Source of the DNA: Teredinibacter franksiae
Lineage (GTDB): Bacteria; Pseudomonadota; Gammaproteobacteria; Pseudomonadales; Cellvibrionaceae
NCBI RefSeq assembly: GCF_014218805.1
Contig: NZ_JACJUV010000001.1
Location: 3,484,501-3,548,500, forward strand
DNA: 64,000 bases
Direction of reading: 5' to 3'
Below, piece after piece: positions 8,550 through 16,551 of this stretch. Under the pieces are notes generated by a model. That model did no database searches. It had not been told where the DNA came from and saw only the letters and a list, made by a program, of their open reading frames with translations. Each line of letters starts with the position of its first letter. The stretch's first letter is position 1. A program made the position numbers and the translations under genes.

Positions 8550-9668
8550 ATGAATGTTTCACCAAAAAGCCGCTATGAGTCGGACTTAGCGAAAGATGGA
8601 TTCGTAGTAGACGCGGCCCAAGAGCGGGCGGTTGACCATTTGCAGGCTTTGTATGAGAGCCTGCTGGAAACCCATGGTGATTCACCCTGGGGGGCGCGCA
8701 GTTGGTATAAAAAGCTAAAGAGGGTGTTGGGCGGTTCGCGGTCGAGGGTCAAAGGCCTTTATATTTGGGGGGGTGTTGGTCGAGGGAAGACCTACCTCAT
8801 GGATGTTTTTTTCGATTGCCTGCCCTTTGATGCCAAGATGCGAACCCATTTCCATCGCTTTATGCGGCGGGTGCATAGCGAGCTTACCTCTCTGCAAGAT
8901 CAACAAAACCCACTAGATGTTGTTGCCGAAAGGCTGGCCAAAGAAGCTCGCGTTATTTGTTTCGATGAATTCTTTGTGGTCGACATTACCGACGCGATGA
9001 TTCTCGCTAATTTACTCGAAGGTTTGTTCGCCCGCGGCGTGGTGCTGGTGACAACCTCCAATAGTGAGCCCGACGGACTTTACGGCAATGGCTTACAGCG
9101 TGTGAGGTTTTTGCCCGCGATTGCGCTTTTAAATAAGCACTGCGATATTCTGAATGTTGATGGCGGCGTTGATTATCGGTTGCGAGCGCTAGAGCAGGCG
9201 GCGCTTTACTATGTTGGCAGCAGCGAGGCAGTAGAGCGTCAACTTAATGAGTGCTTTCACAGTTTGCTGCCCGACCAGAGTGCGGTTGATGAGCGGGTTG
9301 ATCTGGAAATAGAGGGTCGCATTATTCAGGCAACTCATGTGGCCGAGGACGTAGCCTGGTTTAGCTTTGCTGCACTATGTGACGGGCCTAGGTCGCAGAA
9401 CGACTACATTGAGCTGGCCCGTGAATATCATGCGGTCATTGTTCAGGGGGTACCGAAGTTTACGGGTCAGAACGATGATCAGGCTAGGCGTTTCATCTAT
9501 TTGGTTGATGAATTCTACGACCGCAACGTTAAGCTTATCCTCTCCGCCGAGGCGGCGATTCATCAATTGTATCAAGGCACTCAGCTGGCATTCGAGTTCG
9601 AGCGAACGGTGAGCCGAGTACAGGAAATGCAAAGCCACGAGTATCTGGCGAGCCCCCACAAACCTTGA
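8550..9668 (+). CDS. zapE: Cell division ATPase ZapE (AFG1-like)
   Basis: About 372 residues. ATG 8550 is preferred over an in-frame TTG at 8538. Walker A is GGVGRGKTYLMDVFF and Walker B is VICFDEFFVVD, followed by the AFG1-type TSNSEPDGLYGNGLQR and FLPAI segment that binds and orients the ATPase. The family is a P-loop ATPase that associates with the FtsZ ring late in constriction. Length is normal. It reads divergently from zapG and precedes the rplM-rpsI operon, as in many gammaproteobacteria. Confidence 0.95.
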   Translation: MNVSPKSRYESDLAKDGFVVDAAQERAVDHLQALYESLLETHGDSPWGARSWYKKLKRVLGGSRSRVKGLYIWGGVGRGKTYLMDVFFDCLPFDAKMRTHFHRFMRRVHSELTSLQDQQNPLDVVAERLAKEARVICFDEFFVVDITDAMILANLLEGLFARGVVLVTTSNSEPDGLYGNGLQRVRFLPAIALLNKHCDILNVDGGVDYRLRALEQAALYYVGSSEAVERQLNECFHSLLPDQSAVDERVDLEIEGRIIQATHVAEDVAWFSFAALCDGPRSQNDYIELAREYHAVIVQGVPKFTGQNDDQARRFIYLVDEFYDRNVKLILSAEAAIHQLYQGTQLAFEFERTVSRVQEMQSHEYLASPHKP

Positions 9669-9692
9669 ACCTTGCCAGCCTCAATTCGCTGC

Positions 9693-9721
9693 TTGAATAT
9701 TGTGCAGCCTTTCTGTAGAAT
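9693..9721 (+). promoter_or_regulatory. Sigma-70-type promoter for rplM-rpsI
   Basis: TTGAAT at 9693-9698 and TAGAAT at 9716-9721 are separated by 17 bases. Transcription would begin about 9728, giving a leader of about 90 bases before rplM. A leader of this length could carry L13 autoregulation, but no structure was verified. Confidence 0.6.
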
Positions 9722-9818
9722 CCGCGCTCCTTTCGCCGGGGCCCTGCCTGTATTGGGTAGTGTAGTTTCGGCTCAGAGTATTTTCTTTTAAAACCCGTAC
9801 CTTCGCAGGGCAGATAAC

Positions 9819-10247
9819 ATGAAGACTATTAGTGCCAAACCTGAAACAGTTCAACGCGACTGGTACATCGTAGATGCTGACGGCAAAACTCTCGGCCGCA
9901 TGGCTGCAGAGATTGCTCACCGCTTGCGCGGTAAGCATAAGCCCGAGTATACGCCGCACGTGGACACCGGTGATTACATAGTTGTAGTCAATGCCGAAAA
10001 AGTTCATGTTACCGGTAAGAAGGCATCGGACAAGATGTACCAACACCACACCGGTTATATCGGTGGCCTGAAATCTATCAGCTTTGAAAAGCTGATTGCC
10101 AAAGCTCCAGAGCGTACCATCGAGTCTGCCGTAAAAGGCATGCTGCCGAAAGGCCCCCTCGGTCGTGCAATGTTTAAAAAACTGAAGGTTTACGCCGGCG
10201 AAACGCATCCTCATGCCGCCCAGCAGCCTCAAGAACTCAACATATAA
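9819..10247 (+). CDS. rplM: 50S ribosomal protein L13
   Basis: 142 residues, the standard length. The family segments [36 protein letters not shown] and [20 protein letters not shown] are all present. L13 is an early-assembling large-subunit protein. It is followed after 13 bases by rpsI, the usual two-gene operon. Confidence 0.98.
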   Translation: MKTISAKPETVQRDWYIVDADGKTLGRMAAEIAHRLRGKHKPEYTPHVDTGDYIVVVNAEKVHVTGKKASDKMYQHHTGYIGGLKSISFEKLIAKAPERTIESAVKGMLPKGPLGRAMFKKLKVYAGETHPHAAQQPQELNI

Positions 10248-10260
10248 CTAGGAGCTTACA

Positions 10261-10653
10261 ATGGCAGCTGAACAATATTACGGTACGGGTCGACGCAAAA
10301 CTTCGACTGCGCGCGTTTTCATTACAAGCGGCAGCGGTATCATTACTGTTAATGATCAACCTGTGGATCAGTACTTTGGCCGTGAAGTGGCTCGCATGAT
10401 TGTGCGTCAGCCTCTGGAAGCCACGGATAACGCTGAAAGGTTTGATGTGAAAGTAACCGTCAAAGGCGGCGGTAGCTTCGGTCAGGCTGGCGCTATTCGA
10501 CACGGCTTAACCCGTGCATTAATGGCTTACGACGAAGCCCTGCGCCCAACACTCCGCGCCGCCGGTTATGTTACCCGCGATGCTCGTGAGGTTGAACGTA
10601 AGAAGGTTGGTCTGCGTAAAGCGCGTAAGAAGCCACAATTCTCCAAACGTTAA
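10261..10653 (+). CDS. rpsI: 30S ribosomal protein S9
   Basis: 130 residues. It starts with [15 protein letters not shown] and ends with the basic tail [17 protein letters not shown] that reaches the tRNA in the P site. It is preceded by an AGGAG Shine-Dalgarno. It is the last gene of the rplM operon, with a terminator about 40 bases downstream. Confidence 0.98.
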   Translation: MAAEQYYGTGRRKTSTARVFITSGSGIITVNDQPVDQYFGREVARMIVRQPLEATDNAERFDVKVTVKGGGSFGQAGAIRHGLTRALMAYDEALRPTLRAAGYVTRDAREVERKKVGLRKARKKPQFSKR

Positions 10654-10692
10654 TCTGTCGGCCTATTTGGCTACAGTGGTTGGTTGGAAGAG

Positions 10693-10723
10693 CGCCCATA
10701 CCCTATCGGTTTGGGCGTTTTTT
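10693..10723 (+). terminator. Rho-independent terminator after rpsI
   Basis: CGCCCATACC (10693-10702), a 5-base loop, then GGTTTGGGCG (one mismatch in the stem) and six T. Confidence 0.85.
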
Positions 10724-10730
10724 ATGTACA

Positions 10731-10800
10731 GGATGTACGGTATCCGGCGGGTGCCGGACGCACAGGAGCCGGGGTCGGATGTACGGTATCCGGCGGGTGC
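10731..10800. repeat. Two direct copies of a 24-bp sequence
   Basis: The 24 bases at 10731-10754 are repeated exactly at 10777-10800 (period 46). They begin GGATGTACGG and end CGGCGGGTGC. They lie just past the rpsI terminator. Confidence 0.85.
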
Positions 10801-11169
10801 GGGGCACACAGAGTTAGAAGTGTACTCCCCGTGTTCTGTGGGCTTAAGCGTCGCCTTACCTTGTCTCTTCTAGCGAATTTCTTTACCATAACGCCACATT
10901 TTGTGGGGGCGATGCTTCTGTCGACGGTGTGTTTGAGCTTAAAGGTGTTTATCGTTCCTAACTGTTCGACGGGGATTAACCAGGGTTTGGTGCAGCTCCC
11001 CAACTATAATAATCAGTGTGAAGTTGGCGTGTTGCCGGCTGTTTAGATGTTTACTCAATACGACTCGCCCGCCACAGGGGAAAGGTCTTATTGAAATACA
11101 TTCGAGAATTCATTAGCTAAATTAAAATTTTGGCCTTAATAAGCCTCATTTGTAGGGGAGAAAAACGTC
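10801..11169. other. Intergenic region before petA
   Basis: About 370 bases after the direct repeats without a convincing gene; frames here have no family resemblance. The last 100 bases are AT-rich and probably hold the petA promoter. A GGGGAG Shine-Dalgarno ends it. Confidence 0.4.
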
Positions 11170-11769
11170 GTGAGTAATGACGGTGTGAACGAAGGGCGCC
11201 GCCGCGTGTTGACCGCCCTGACGTCTGTTGTGGGCGCTGCCGGTGTTGTGGGTGTAGCTGTTCCATTTGTGGGTTCTTGGAACCCCAGCGCTAAGGCGAA
11301 AGCTGCCGGCGCACCAGTGGAAGTCAATATCTCCAAGTTGGAGCCAGGCCAAATGATGACAGTAGAGTGGAGGGGCAAACCCGTATATGTTTTGCGCCGT
11401 ACTCCTGAGGCTTTGGCGAGCCTAGAGACTGTAGAGTCACGCTTACGTGACCCCAGCTCAGAAGATTCTACTCAGCCTGAATATGTAAAAAACCGGGTTC
11501 GCTCTGTTGAAGGTAAGGAAGAGATCGCCGTATTGCTGGGGTTGTGTACACACCTCGGCTGCGCGCCAACCTACCGACCAGAAGTTGGTGCGGAAGACCT
11601 CGGTGGCGCCGAGTGGATTGGCGGCTTTTTCTGCCGTTGCCATGGTTCCAAATTTGATCTTGCTGGCCGCGTTTTTTCAGGTGTGCCCGCGCCCATCAAT
11701 TTGGAAATTCCCCCCTATAAATACTTAAGCGACACACAGTTGCTTATCGGCGAAGACCAGGAGGCGTAA
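11170..11769 (+). CDS. petA: Ubiquinol-cytochrome c reductase, Rieske iron-sulfur subunit
   Basis: 199 residues from a GTG start, chosen because GGGGAG lies about 10 bases upstream. The N-terminus has RRR before a hydrophobic helix (about 13-36), a Tat-dependent anchor. The 2Fe-2S ligands are in CTHLGC and CRCHGSKFD; the second motif has Arg where Pro is common. The subunit carries electrons from ubiquinol at the Qo site to cytochrome c1 on the periplasmic side. It ends 2 bases before the cytochrome b/c1 gene. Confidence 0.97.
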   Translation: MSNDGVNEGRRRVLTALTSVVGAAGVVGVAVPFVGSWNPSAKAKAAGAPVEVNISKLEPGQMMTVEWRGKPVYVLRRTPEALASLETVESRLRDPSSEDSTQPEYVKNRVRSVEGKEEIAVLLGLCTHLGCAPTYRPEVGAEDLGGAEWIGGFFCRCHGSKFDLAGRVFSGVPAPINLEIPPYKYLSDTQLLIGEDQEA

Positions 11770-11771
11770 AG

Positions 11772-13823
11772 ATGATTAACTGGCTGACTGGCTTGTGGAA
11801 CTGGATTGATGCTCGCTTACCCGTGCAGCGCGCATGGGATACCCATATGGGTAAATACTATGCACCCAAGAACTTCAACTTCTGGTATTTCTTTGGTGTA
11901 ATTTCTCTGCTGATTCTGGTGAACCAGCTACTTACGGGGGTGTGGCTTACTATGAGCTACACACCAACAGCTGAAGGTGCATTCGCCTCGGTTGAGTACA
12001 TTATGCGCGATGTGCCCTACGGTTGGTTAATCCGCTATATGCATTCAACGGGTGCCTCTGCGTTCTTCTTGGTTGTATACCTGCATATGTTTCGTGGCCT
12101 CATGTATGGGTCCTATAAAAATCCACGCGAACTGGTGTGGATCTTCGGTATGGTGATTTACGTTGCCCTTATGGCCGAAGCGTTCCTTGGTTATGTACTG
12201 CCTTGGGGACAAATGTCCTACTGGGGTGCGCAGGTTATTGTGAACCTGTTTGGTGCCATTCCTTGGGTTGGTGAAGACCTTGTTCAGTGGATTCGAGGGG
12301 ACTACCTTATTTCTGGTGCTACCCTTAACCGCTTCTTTGCTTTGCATGTTGTGGCTGTTCCTATTGTGCTGCTGGCGCTGGTGGTGTTGCACCTTCTAGC
12401 TCTACACGAAGTAGGTTCCAACAATCCAGACGGCGTTGAAATTAAAAAGCACAAAGACGAAAACGGTGTTCCCTTAGATGGTGTACCTTTCCACCCTTAC
12501 TATACCGTTCACGATCTGGTGGGTATTACCGTCTTCCTGTTTGCTTTCTGTGGCATTCTTTTCTTTGCTCCCGAGTTGAATGGTTTCTTTCTTGAGCACG
12601 CTAACTTTGAACAGGCTAACTCCCTGAAAACGCCAGAGCATATTGCACCTGTATGGTACTTCACGCCGTTCTATGCCATTTTGCGAGCCGTTACCTTTGA
12701 TTTGGGTGGGGTTTTTACCGCCAAGCTTCTCGGCTTTATTACCATGGCGCTGGCTATTGTTGTGCTGTTCTTCCTTCCTTGGTTGGATCGCAGTCCGGTT
12801 AAATCTATCCGCTACAAAGGCAATTTCAGTCGTGTTGCATTGATAGTGTTTGCTGCAGCGTTTGTTGTGCTTGGCTATCTTGGGCTTAATTCACCTTCAC
12901 CCGCTCGAACGGCTTTGGCTCAAATTTGTACCGTTGTTTACTTCTTGTATTTCATCGGATTGCCGTTTTGGACCAAAATGGAGAAAACTCTTCCAGAGCC
13001 CGAGCGCGTTCAGAAGAAAGGTTTGGGGATGCCCCTAGTTTTAGGCGGCCTGGCACTTTTCCTTGTGTTGGTTGTTGTTCCCATTAAGGCCGTTGGTGCT
13101 ACTGGCGGTGCATGTGGAGCAGTACCTTGCGACCATTTTGAGGCAGATCTGAGCGACAAAGAGTCGCTGCAGAGCGGAGCCAAGCTGTTTGTGAACTACT
13201 GCATGGGCTGTCACTCCGCATCCTACTCGCGCTATGAGCGGGTAGCCGATGATCTGGAAATTCCACATGATTTGATGCTTGAAAATTTAGTGCTTACCGA
13301 TCAAAAGATTGGTGAGCTAATGAGTATTTCCATGGCGCAGGCAAAATCGAAAGAGTGGCTGGGCGCTACACCGCCAGACCTCACGCTGGTAACGCGAGCG
13401 CGTTCACCTGAGTGGGTGCATACTTTTTTGCGCAGTTTCTACCAAGACGATAGCCGTCCAACCGGTGTGAACAACAAGGTCTTCGAGAGCGTGGGCATGC
13501 CTCACGTACTGCTAGAGCTTCAGGGTTTGCCTGAGTGCGCTGCTGGCGAAAAGTTAGATAGCCATGGCCATGTCGAGCGCAACGCGATGGGTGAGCCGCT
13601 GATGACCTCTTGCGGCAGACTCAAAATAGGTGACGTGAAAGGCCGTATGACACCCGCAGAGTACGACACGGCTGTGCATGATCTTGTGAACTTCATGACT
13701 TACATGTCTGAGCCTGTGGCCGACTCGCGTAAGCGAGTGGGTATTTATGTCTTTCTTTTCCTTGCTGTACTGCTAGTGTTTACGTTGCTACTGAACCGTG
13801 AATACTGGAAAGATGTGCATTAA
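11772..13823 (+). CDS. Fused cytochrome b / cytochrome c1 of the bc1 complex
   Basis: 683 residues in a single frame. Residues 1 to about 415 are cytochrome b, with paired haem-ligand histidines in the HSTGASAFFLVVYLH and LHVVAVPIVLLALVVLH helices. The Qo motif is PVWY rather than PEWY, a variant I recall from other proteobacteria. After KKGLGMPL comes a hydrophobic, signal-peptide-like segment (about 420-443) ending VGA, then cytochrome c1 with the haem c motif CMGCH (C477, C480, H481), a Met-containing axial-ligand region and a C-terminal anchor (IYVFLFLAVLLVFTLLL). In most gammaproteobacteria these are two genes, petB and petC. A single b/c1 frame cleaved at the internal signal is known from Bradyrhizobium fbcH; the same processing is likely here (inference). 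It follows petA by 2 bases and precedes sspA. Confidence 0.93.
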   Translation: MINWLTGLWNWIDARLPVQRAWDTHMGKYYAPKNFNFWYFFGVISLLILVNQLLTGVWLTMSYTPTAEGAFASVEYIMRDVPYGWLIRYMHSTGASAFFLVVYLHMFRGLMYGSYKNPRELVWIFGMVIYVALMAEAFLGYVLPWGQMSYWGAQVIVNLFGAIPWVGEDLVQWIRGDYLISGATLNRFFALHVVAVPIVLLALVVLHLLALHEVGSNNPDGVEIKKHKDENGVPLDGVPFHPYYTVHDLVGITVFLFAFCGILFFAPELNGFFLEHANFEQANSLKTPEHIAPVWYFTPFYAILRAVTFDLGGVFTAKLLGFITMALAIVVLFFLPWLDRSPVKSIRYKGNFSRVALIVFAAAFVVLGYLGLNSPSPARTALAQICTVVYFLYFIGLPFWTKMEKTLPEPERVQKKGLGMPLVLGGLALFLVLVVVPIKAVGATGGACGAVPCDHFEADLSDKESLQSGAKLFVNYCMGCHSASYSRYERVADDLEIPHDLMLENLVLTDQKIGELMSISMAQAKSKEWLGATPPDLTLVTRARSPEWVHTFLRSFYQDDSRPTGVNNKVFESVGMPHVLLELQGLPECAAGEKLDSHGHVERNAMGEPLMTSCGRLKIGDVKGRMTPAEYDTAVHDLVNFMTYMSEPVADSRKRVGIYVFLFLAVLLVFTLLLNREYWKDVH

Positions 13824-13899
13824 ATAAGCTGTTTTTGTACCTCGGGGGTTTGTTTGCTTCGGGGTTAATTTTTGAGTTAATAGATTTCGGGGATAAAAA

Positions 13900-14541
13900 A
13901 TGGGAGTTGTAACCAAGCGCTCATCCATGACCTACTTTTCTGACGGTAAAGATCACTACAGCCATCGAGTACGTATTGTGCTGGCTGAGAAGGGGGTTAC
14001 GGTTGATGTTGTCGAAGTCGATCCAGCCGATATTCCCACGGAACTCAGTGAGATTAATCCCTACAATTCTTTACCAACACTGGTCGATCGTGAGTTAACG
14101 CTCTACGAAACCAGTGTGATGATGGAATATTTAGATGAGCGTTTTCCTCACCCTCCGCTGCTGCCTGTGTACCCGGTAGCCAGGGCCGAAAGTCGTCAGT
14201 TTATTCATCGCATAGAGAATGATTGGTGCCCGCTTGTTGCAACTTTAGCTAAACCCTCCAGTAAAGAGGCCAGTGCTACTGCAGCCAAGGAGCTTAAAGA
14301 CAGCTTGGTGGCGATTGCCCCCATTTTTGGTGAAAAGCCCTTTTTTATGAGCGAGGAATTCACTCTCGTCGATTGCTGCCTGGCTCCAATCCTTTGGCGT
14401 TTGGACGCCTACGGTGTTCAATTGCCCAAAACGCGTCAGGTCGTGCCTTTACTGGAATACATGGATCGCATGTTCCGCAGAGAATCTTTCCAGGAAAGTT
14501 TGACTGAATATGAGCGCGAAATGCGCCCGGAATTTGGTTAA
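13900..14541 (+). CDS. sspA: Stringent starvation protein A
   Basis: 213 residues with a GST fold: thioredoxin-like N-terminus ([39 protein letters not shown]) and helical C-terminal domain. The Cys-Pro of true thioredoxins is absent, as expected for SspA. The family binds RNA polymerase and alters sigma-70 transcription under starvation and acid stress. It is next to sspB, the canonical pair, after the bc1 genes. Confidence 0.95.
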   Translation: MGVVTKRSSMTYFSDGKDHYSHRVRIVLAEKGVTVDVVEVDPADIPTELSEINPYNSLPTLVDRELTLYETSVMMEYLDERFPHPPLLPVYPVARAESRQFIHRIENDWCPLVATLAKPSSKEASATAAKELKDSLVAIAPIFGEKPFFMSEEFTLVDCCLAPILWRLDAYGVQLPKTRQVVPLLEYMDRMFRRESFQESLTEYEREMRPEFG

Positions 14542-14561
14542 TATAACTGCGTTTCTGAACA

Positions 14562-14578
14562 GGGAGGCGATGCCTCCC
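14562..14578 (+). other. Hairpin between sspA and sspB
   Basis: GGGAGGC, loop GAT, GCCTCCC: a perfect 7-bp stem with a 3-base loop and no following T-run. It could be an attenuator or processing/stability element in an sspAB transcript. Confidence 0.5.
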
Positions 14579-14638
14579 TACACTTAAGATGCTCCGCCTT
14601 GGAGTCTCATCAGCGAAATAATATACAGAGCTACGCCA

Positions 14639-15043
14639 ATGGCGATGACTTCGAGTAGGCCCTATCTTATACGCGCGTTATATGAGTGGATCGTAGATAA
14701 CGATTACACACCTCATGTTGTTGTAAACGCTCTTGCTGGCGGAGTTGAAGTACCTCAAAAGTACGTGAACAAAGAAGGTCAAATTGTGTTGAACATTGCC
14801 CCCAGAGCCGTTGCTAGCCTGGAGGTTGGGAACAAGGCTGTGGTCTTTAATGCGCGCTTTGGCGGCATTCCTACCGATATCTACGTACCTTGCCATGCTG
14901 TTTTGGGTATATATGCCCGTGAAAACGGACAGGGCATGATGTTCGATAGCGAGACTACACCCGAAGAGCCAGACCCTAAATCGCCCGATGGCGAAGATAA
15001 CGGTACCAGTCAGCGCCGCCCAAGCCTTAGAGTGGTTAAGTAG
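14639..15043 (+). CDS. sspB: ClpXP specificity-enhancing factor SspB
   Basis: 134 residues; ATG 14639 or ATG 14645 could be used. The conserved core SSRPYLIRALYEWIVDN, HVVVNA, VPQKYVNKEGQIVLNIAP and the ARFGGIPTDIYVP segment are present. The acidic, Pro-rich tail ends in RRPSLRVVK, the type of ClpX-binding tail peptide known in the family. SspB delivers SsrA-tagged proteins and the anti-sigma fragment RseA to ClpXP; the latter ties functionally to degS in the same window. Confidence 0.95.
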   Translation: MAMTSSRPYLIRALYEWIVDNDYTPHVVVNALAGGVEVPQKYVNKEGQIVLNIAPRAVASLEVGNKAVVFNARFGGIPTDIYVPCHAVLGIYARENGQGMMFDSETTPEEPDPKSPDGEDNGTSQRRPSLRVVK

Positions 15044-15225
15044 GCCTCCGCAGTTTCCCTAAAACTCCACGGAAACACGGCGATTGATTTCAAAAGCGAT
15101 GGACTTTTAACTTTCATATTTCGAATAATTCTTAATATGGTCTGTAAAGGGTCTTCACTCCTCGGGTGCTTCCCATACAATTAGGGTGCGCCCATAAAAA
15201 ATTATAATGATTGAGAGGAGGTCTC

Positions 15226-15840
15226 ATGGCACTTTTGCAGCACGCCTTTGGCATAATGACAAACCCGTCGGCTGAATGGGTTTCGGTTAGAGACGATAAA
15301 AGTTCATTCAAGCAGGTCTTCCTGAGTCACGTACCGTTTCTGGCTCTTATTCCTTCGCTATCTGCCTTTTACGGTGTTACACAGGTTGGTTGGGTCGTTG
15401 GCGATAATGTTACTCGTCTGTCTACAAATTCGGCACTGTCTTTATGCGCACTCACCTATGTGGCGCTATTGGTTGGGGTGTTTGTTCTTGGTGAGTTCGC
15501 AAACTGGATGTCCCGAACCTACGGTGTCGCGGAGTCAGAAGAGCGTCGTCACCACGCGGGTACGGCACTGGCTGTATGTGCCACAACGCCAATGTTTCTA
15601 GCGGGACTGTTTCTAGTTGTCCCTTCTATTTGGGTGAATACGCTGGCAATGATTGCCGCTGGCAGCTATGCGGTATATTTGATTTATGAAGGTATGCCAA
15701 TTCTCATGAATATTGATAAAAACCGGGCTTTCATGTATTCCTCATCCGTTATCACGGTGGGTTTGGTGTTAATGGTATCAGCCATGATTGGTACGGTTTT
15801 GGTTTGGGGAATGGGTATTGGCCCCGTGTATATTGACTAA
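15226..15840 (+). CDS. Yip1-family integral membrane protein
   Basis: 204 residues from ATG 15226, chosen for the GAGAGGAGG Shine-Dalgarno directly upstream. Five or so membrane helices follow a short N-terminal amphipathic part (FGIMTNPSAEWVSVRDDKSS). This N-terminal pattern and helix arrangement match bacterial Yip1-domain proteins of unknown function. A terminator follows 28 bases after the stop. Confidence 0.75.
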   Translation: MALLQHAFGIMTNPSAEWVSVRDDKSSFKQVFLSHVPFLALIPSLSAFYGVTQVGWVVGDNVTRLSTNSALSLCALTYVALLVGVFVLGEFANWMSRTYGVAESEERRHHAGTALAVCATTPMFLAGLFLVVPSIWVNTLAMIAAGSYAVYLIYEGMPILMNIDKNRAFMYSSSVITVGLVLMVSAMIGTVLVWGMGIGPVYID

Positions 15841-15867
15841 ACGGCTTTTTCCCCGCAATTAAATCTG

Positions 15868-15893
15868 AAAACGGCGCAGTAGCGCCGTTTTTT
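15868..15893 (+). terminator. Rho-independent terminator
   Basis: AAACGGCGC, loop AGTA, GCGCCGTTT, then T-run. It ends the Yip1-family transcript. Confidence 0.88.
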
Positions 15894-15978
15894 GTTTGTC
15901 TTTACCTATACTTGCCATGTGAGTTCCCGTATATTTTTTATGGAAATGGGTGAGTTTAAAGTTTTGGATGAATTGATT

Positions 15979-16545
15979 ATGTCGGATGCAAAACGTAGAT
16001 CCCTAGGGTTTCCCTCGATCCTAGATTTTGAAGCATCTGGCTTTGGTGTCGAAAGCTACCCCATTGAAGTGGGAGTTGTTGTTAGCTCCGGCGAACGCTA
16101 TTGCGCGCTGATTTGCCCCCATCGCGAATGGCACCACTGGAGTAAAGACGCGCATCAGTTACATGGGATAGACCGCAGTACATTGGTGGAATTAGGGAAA
16201 CCGGTGGCGCAGGTCTGTACCGACCTCAATGCATTATTGAAAGAGAGTACGGTTTATAGTGACGGATGGACCCAAGATCAACCTTGGTTGATTACCTTGT
16301 ACCATGCCGCGGCGATGGTACCGACGTTTAGGCTTAGCCCCATTGAAGGGATTGCAACGGAGCAGCAGCTAATGTGCTGGGACGACACAAAACAGCAAGT
16401 ACAAAGGAATATGGGTGTGCTTCGTCATAGAGCCAGTAGCGACGCACTGATTATCCAGCAAACATTTATTGAATCACGCCGAGAGGCTGAGTCAATCGCA
16501 GCCGAGGCCGCTAGTAGCCTAGGCCCGTTACGCAGCTCAGTTTAA
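15979..16545 (+). CDS. DEDD 3'-5' exonuclease-like protein
   Basis: About 188 residues from ATG 15979. The longer frame begins at 15892, inside the preceding terminator, so a downstream start is needed; ATG 15940 and 15946 are alternatives. The first exonuclease motif is ILDFEASGFG, with the D-E pair. The last is HRASSDALI, with the H-x4-D spacing of DEDDh enzymes. The middle YSDGWTQDQPW may hold the second Asp. It is divergent from epsilon subunits and RNase T. It converges with the M48 gene, 6 bases away. Confidence 0.7.
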   Translation: MSDAKRRSLGFPSILDFEASGFGVESYPIEVGVVVSSGERYCALICPHREWHHWSKDAHQLHGIDRSTLVELGKPVAQVCTDLNALLKESTVYSDGWTQDQPWLITLYHAAAMVPTFRLSPIEGIATEQQLMCWDDTKQQVQRNMGVLRHRASSDALIIQQTFIESRREAESIAAEAASSLGPLRSSV

Positions 16546-16551
16546 ATCCCC

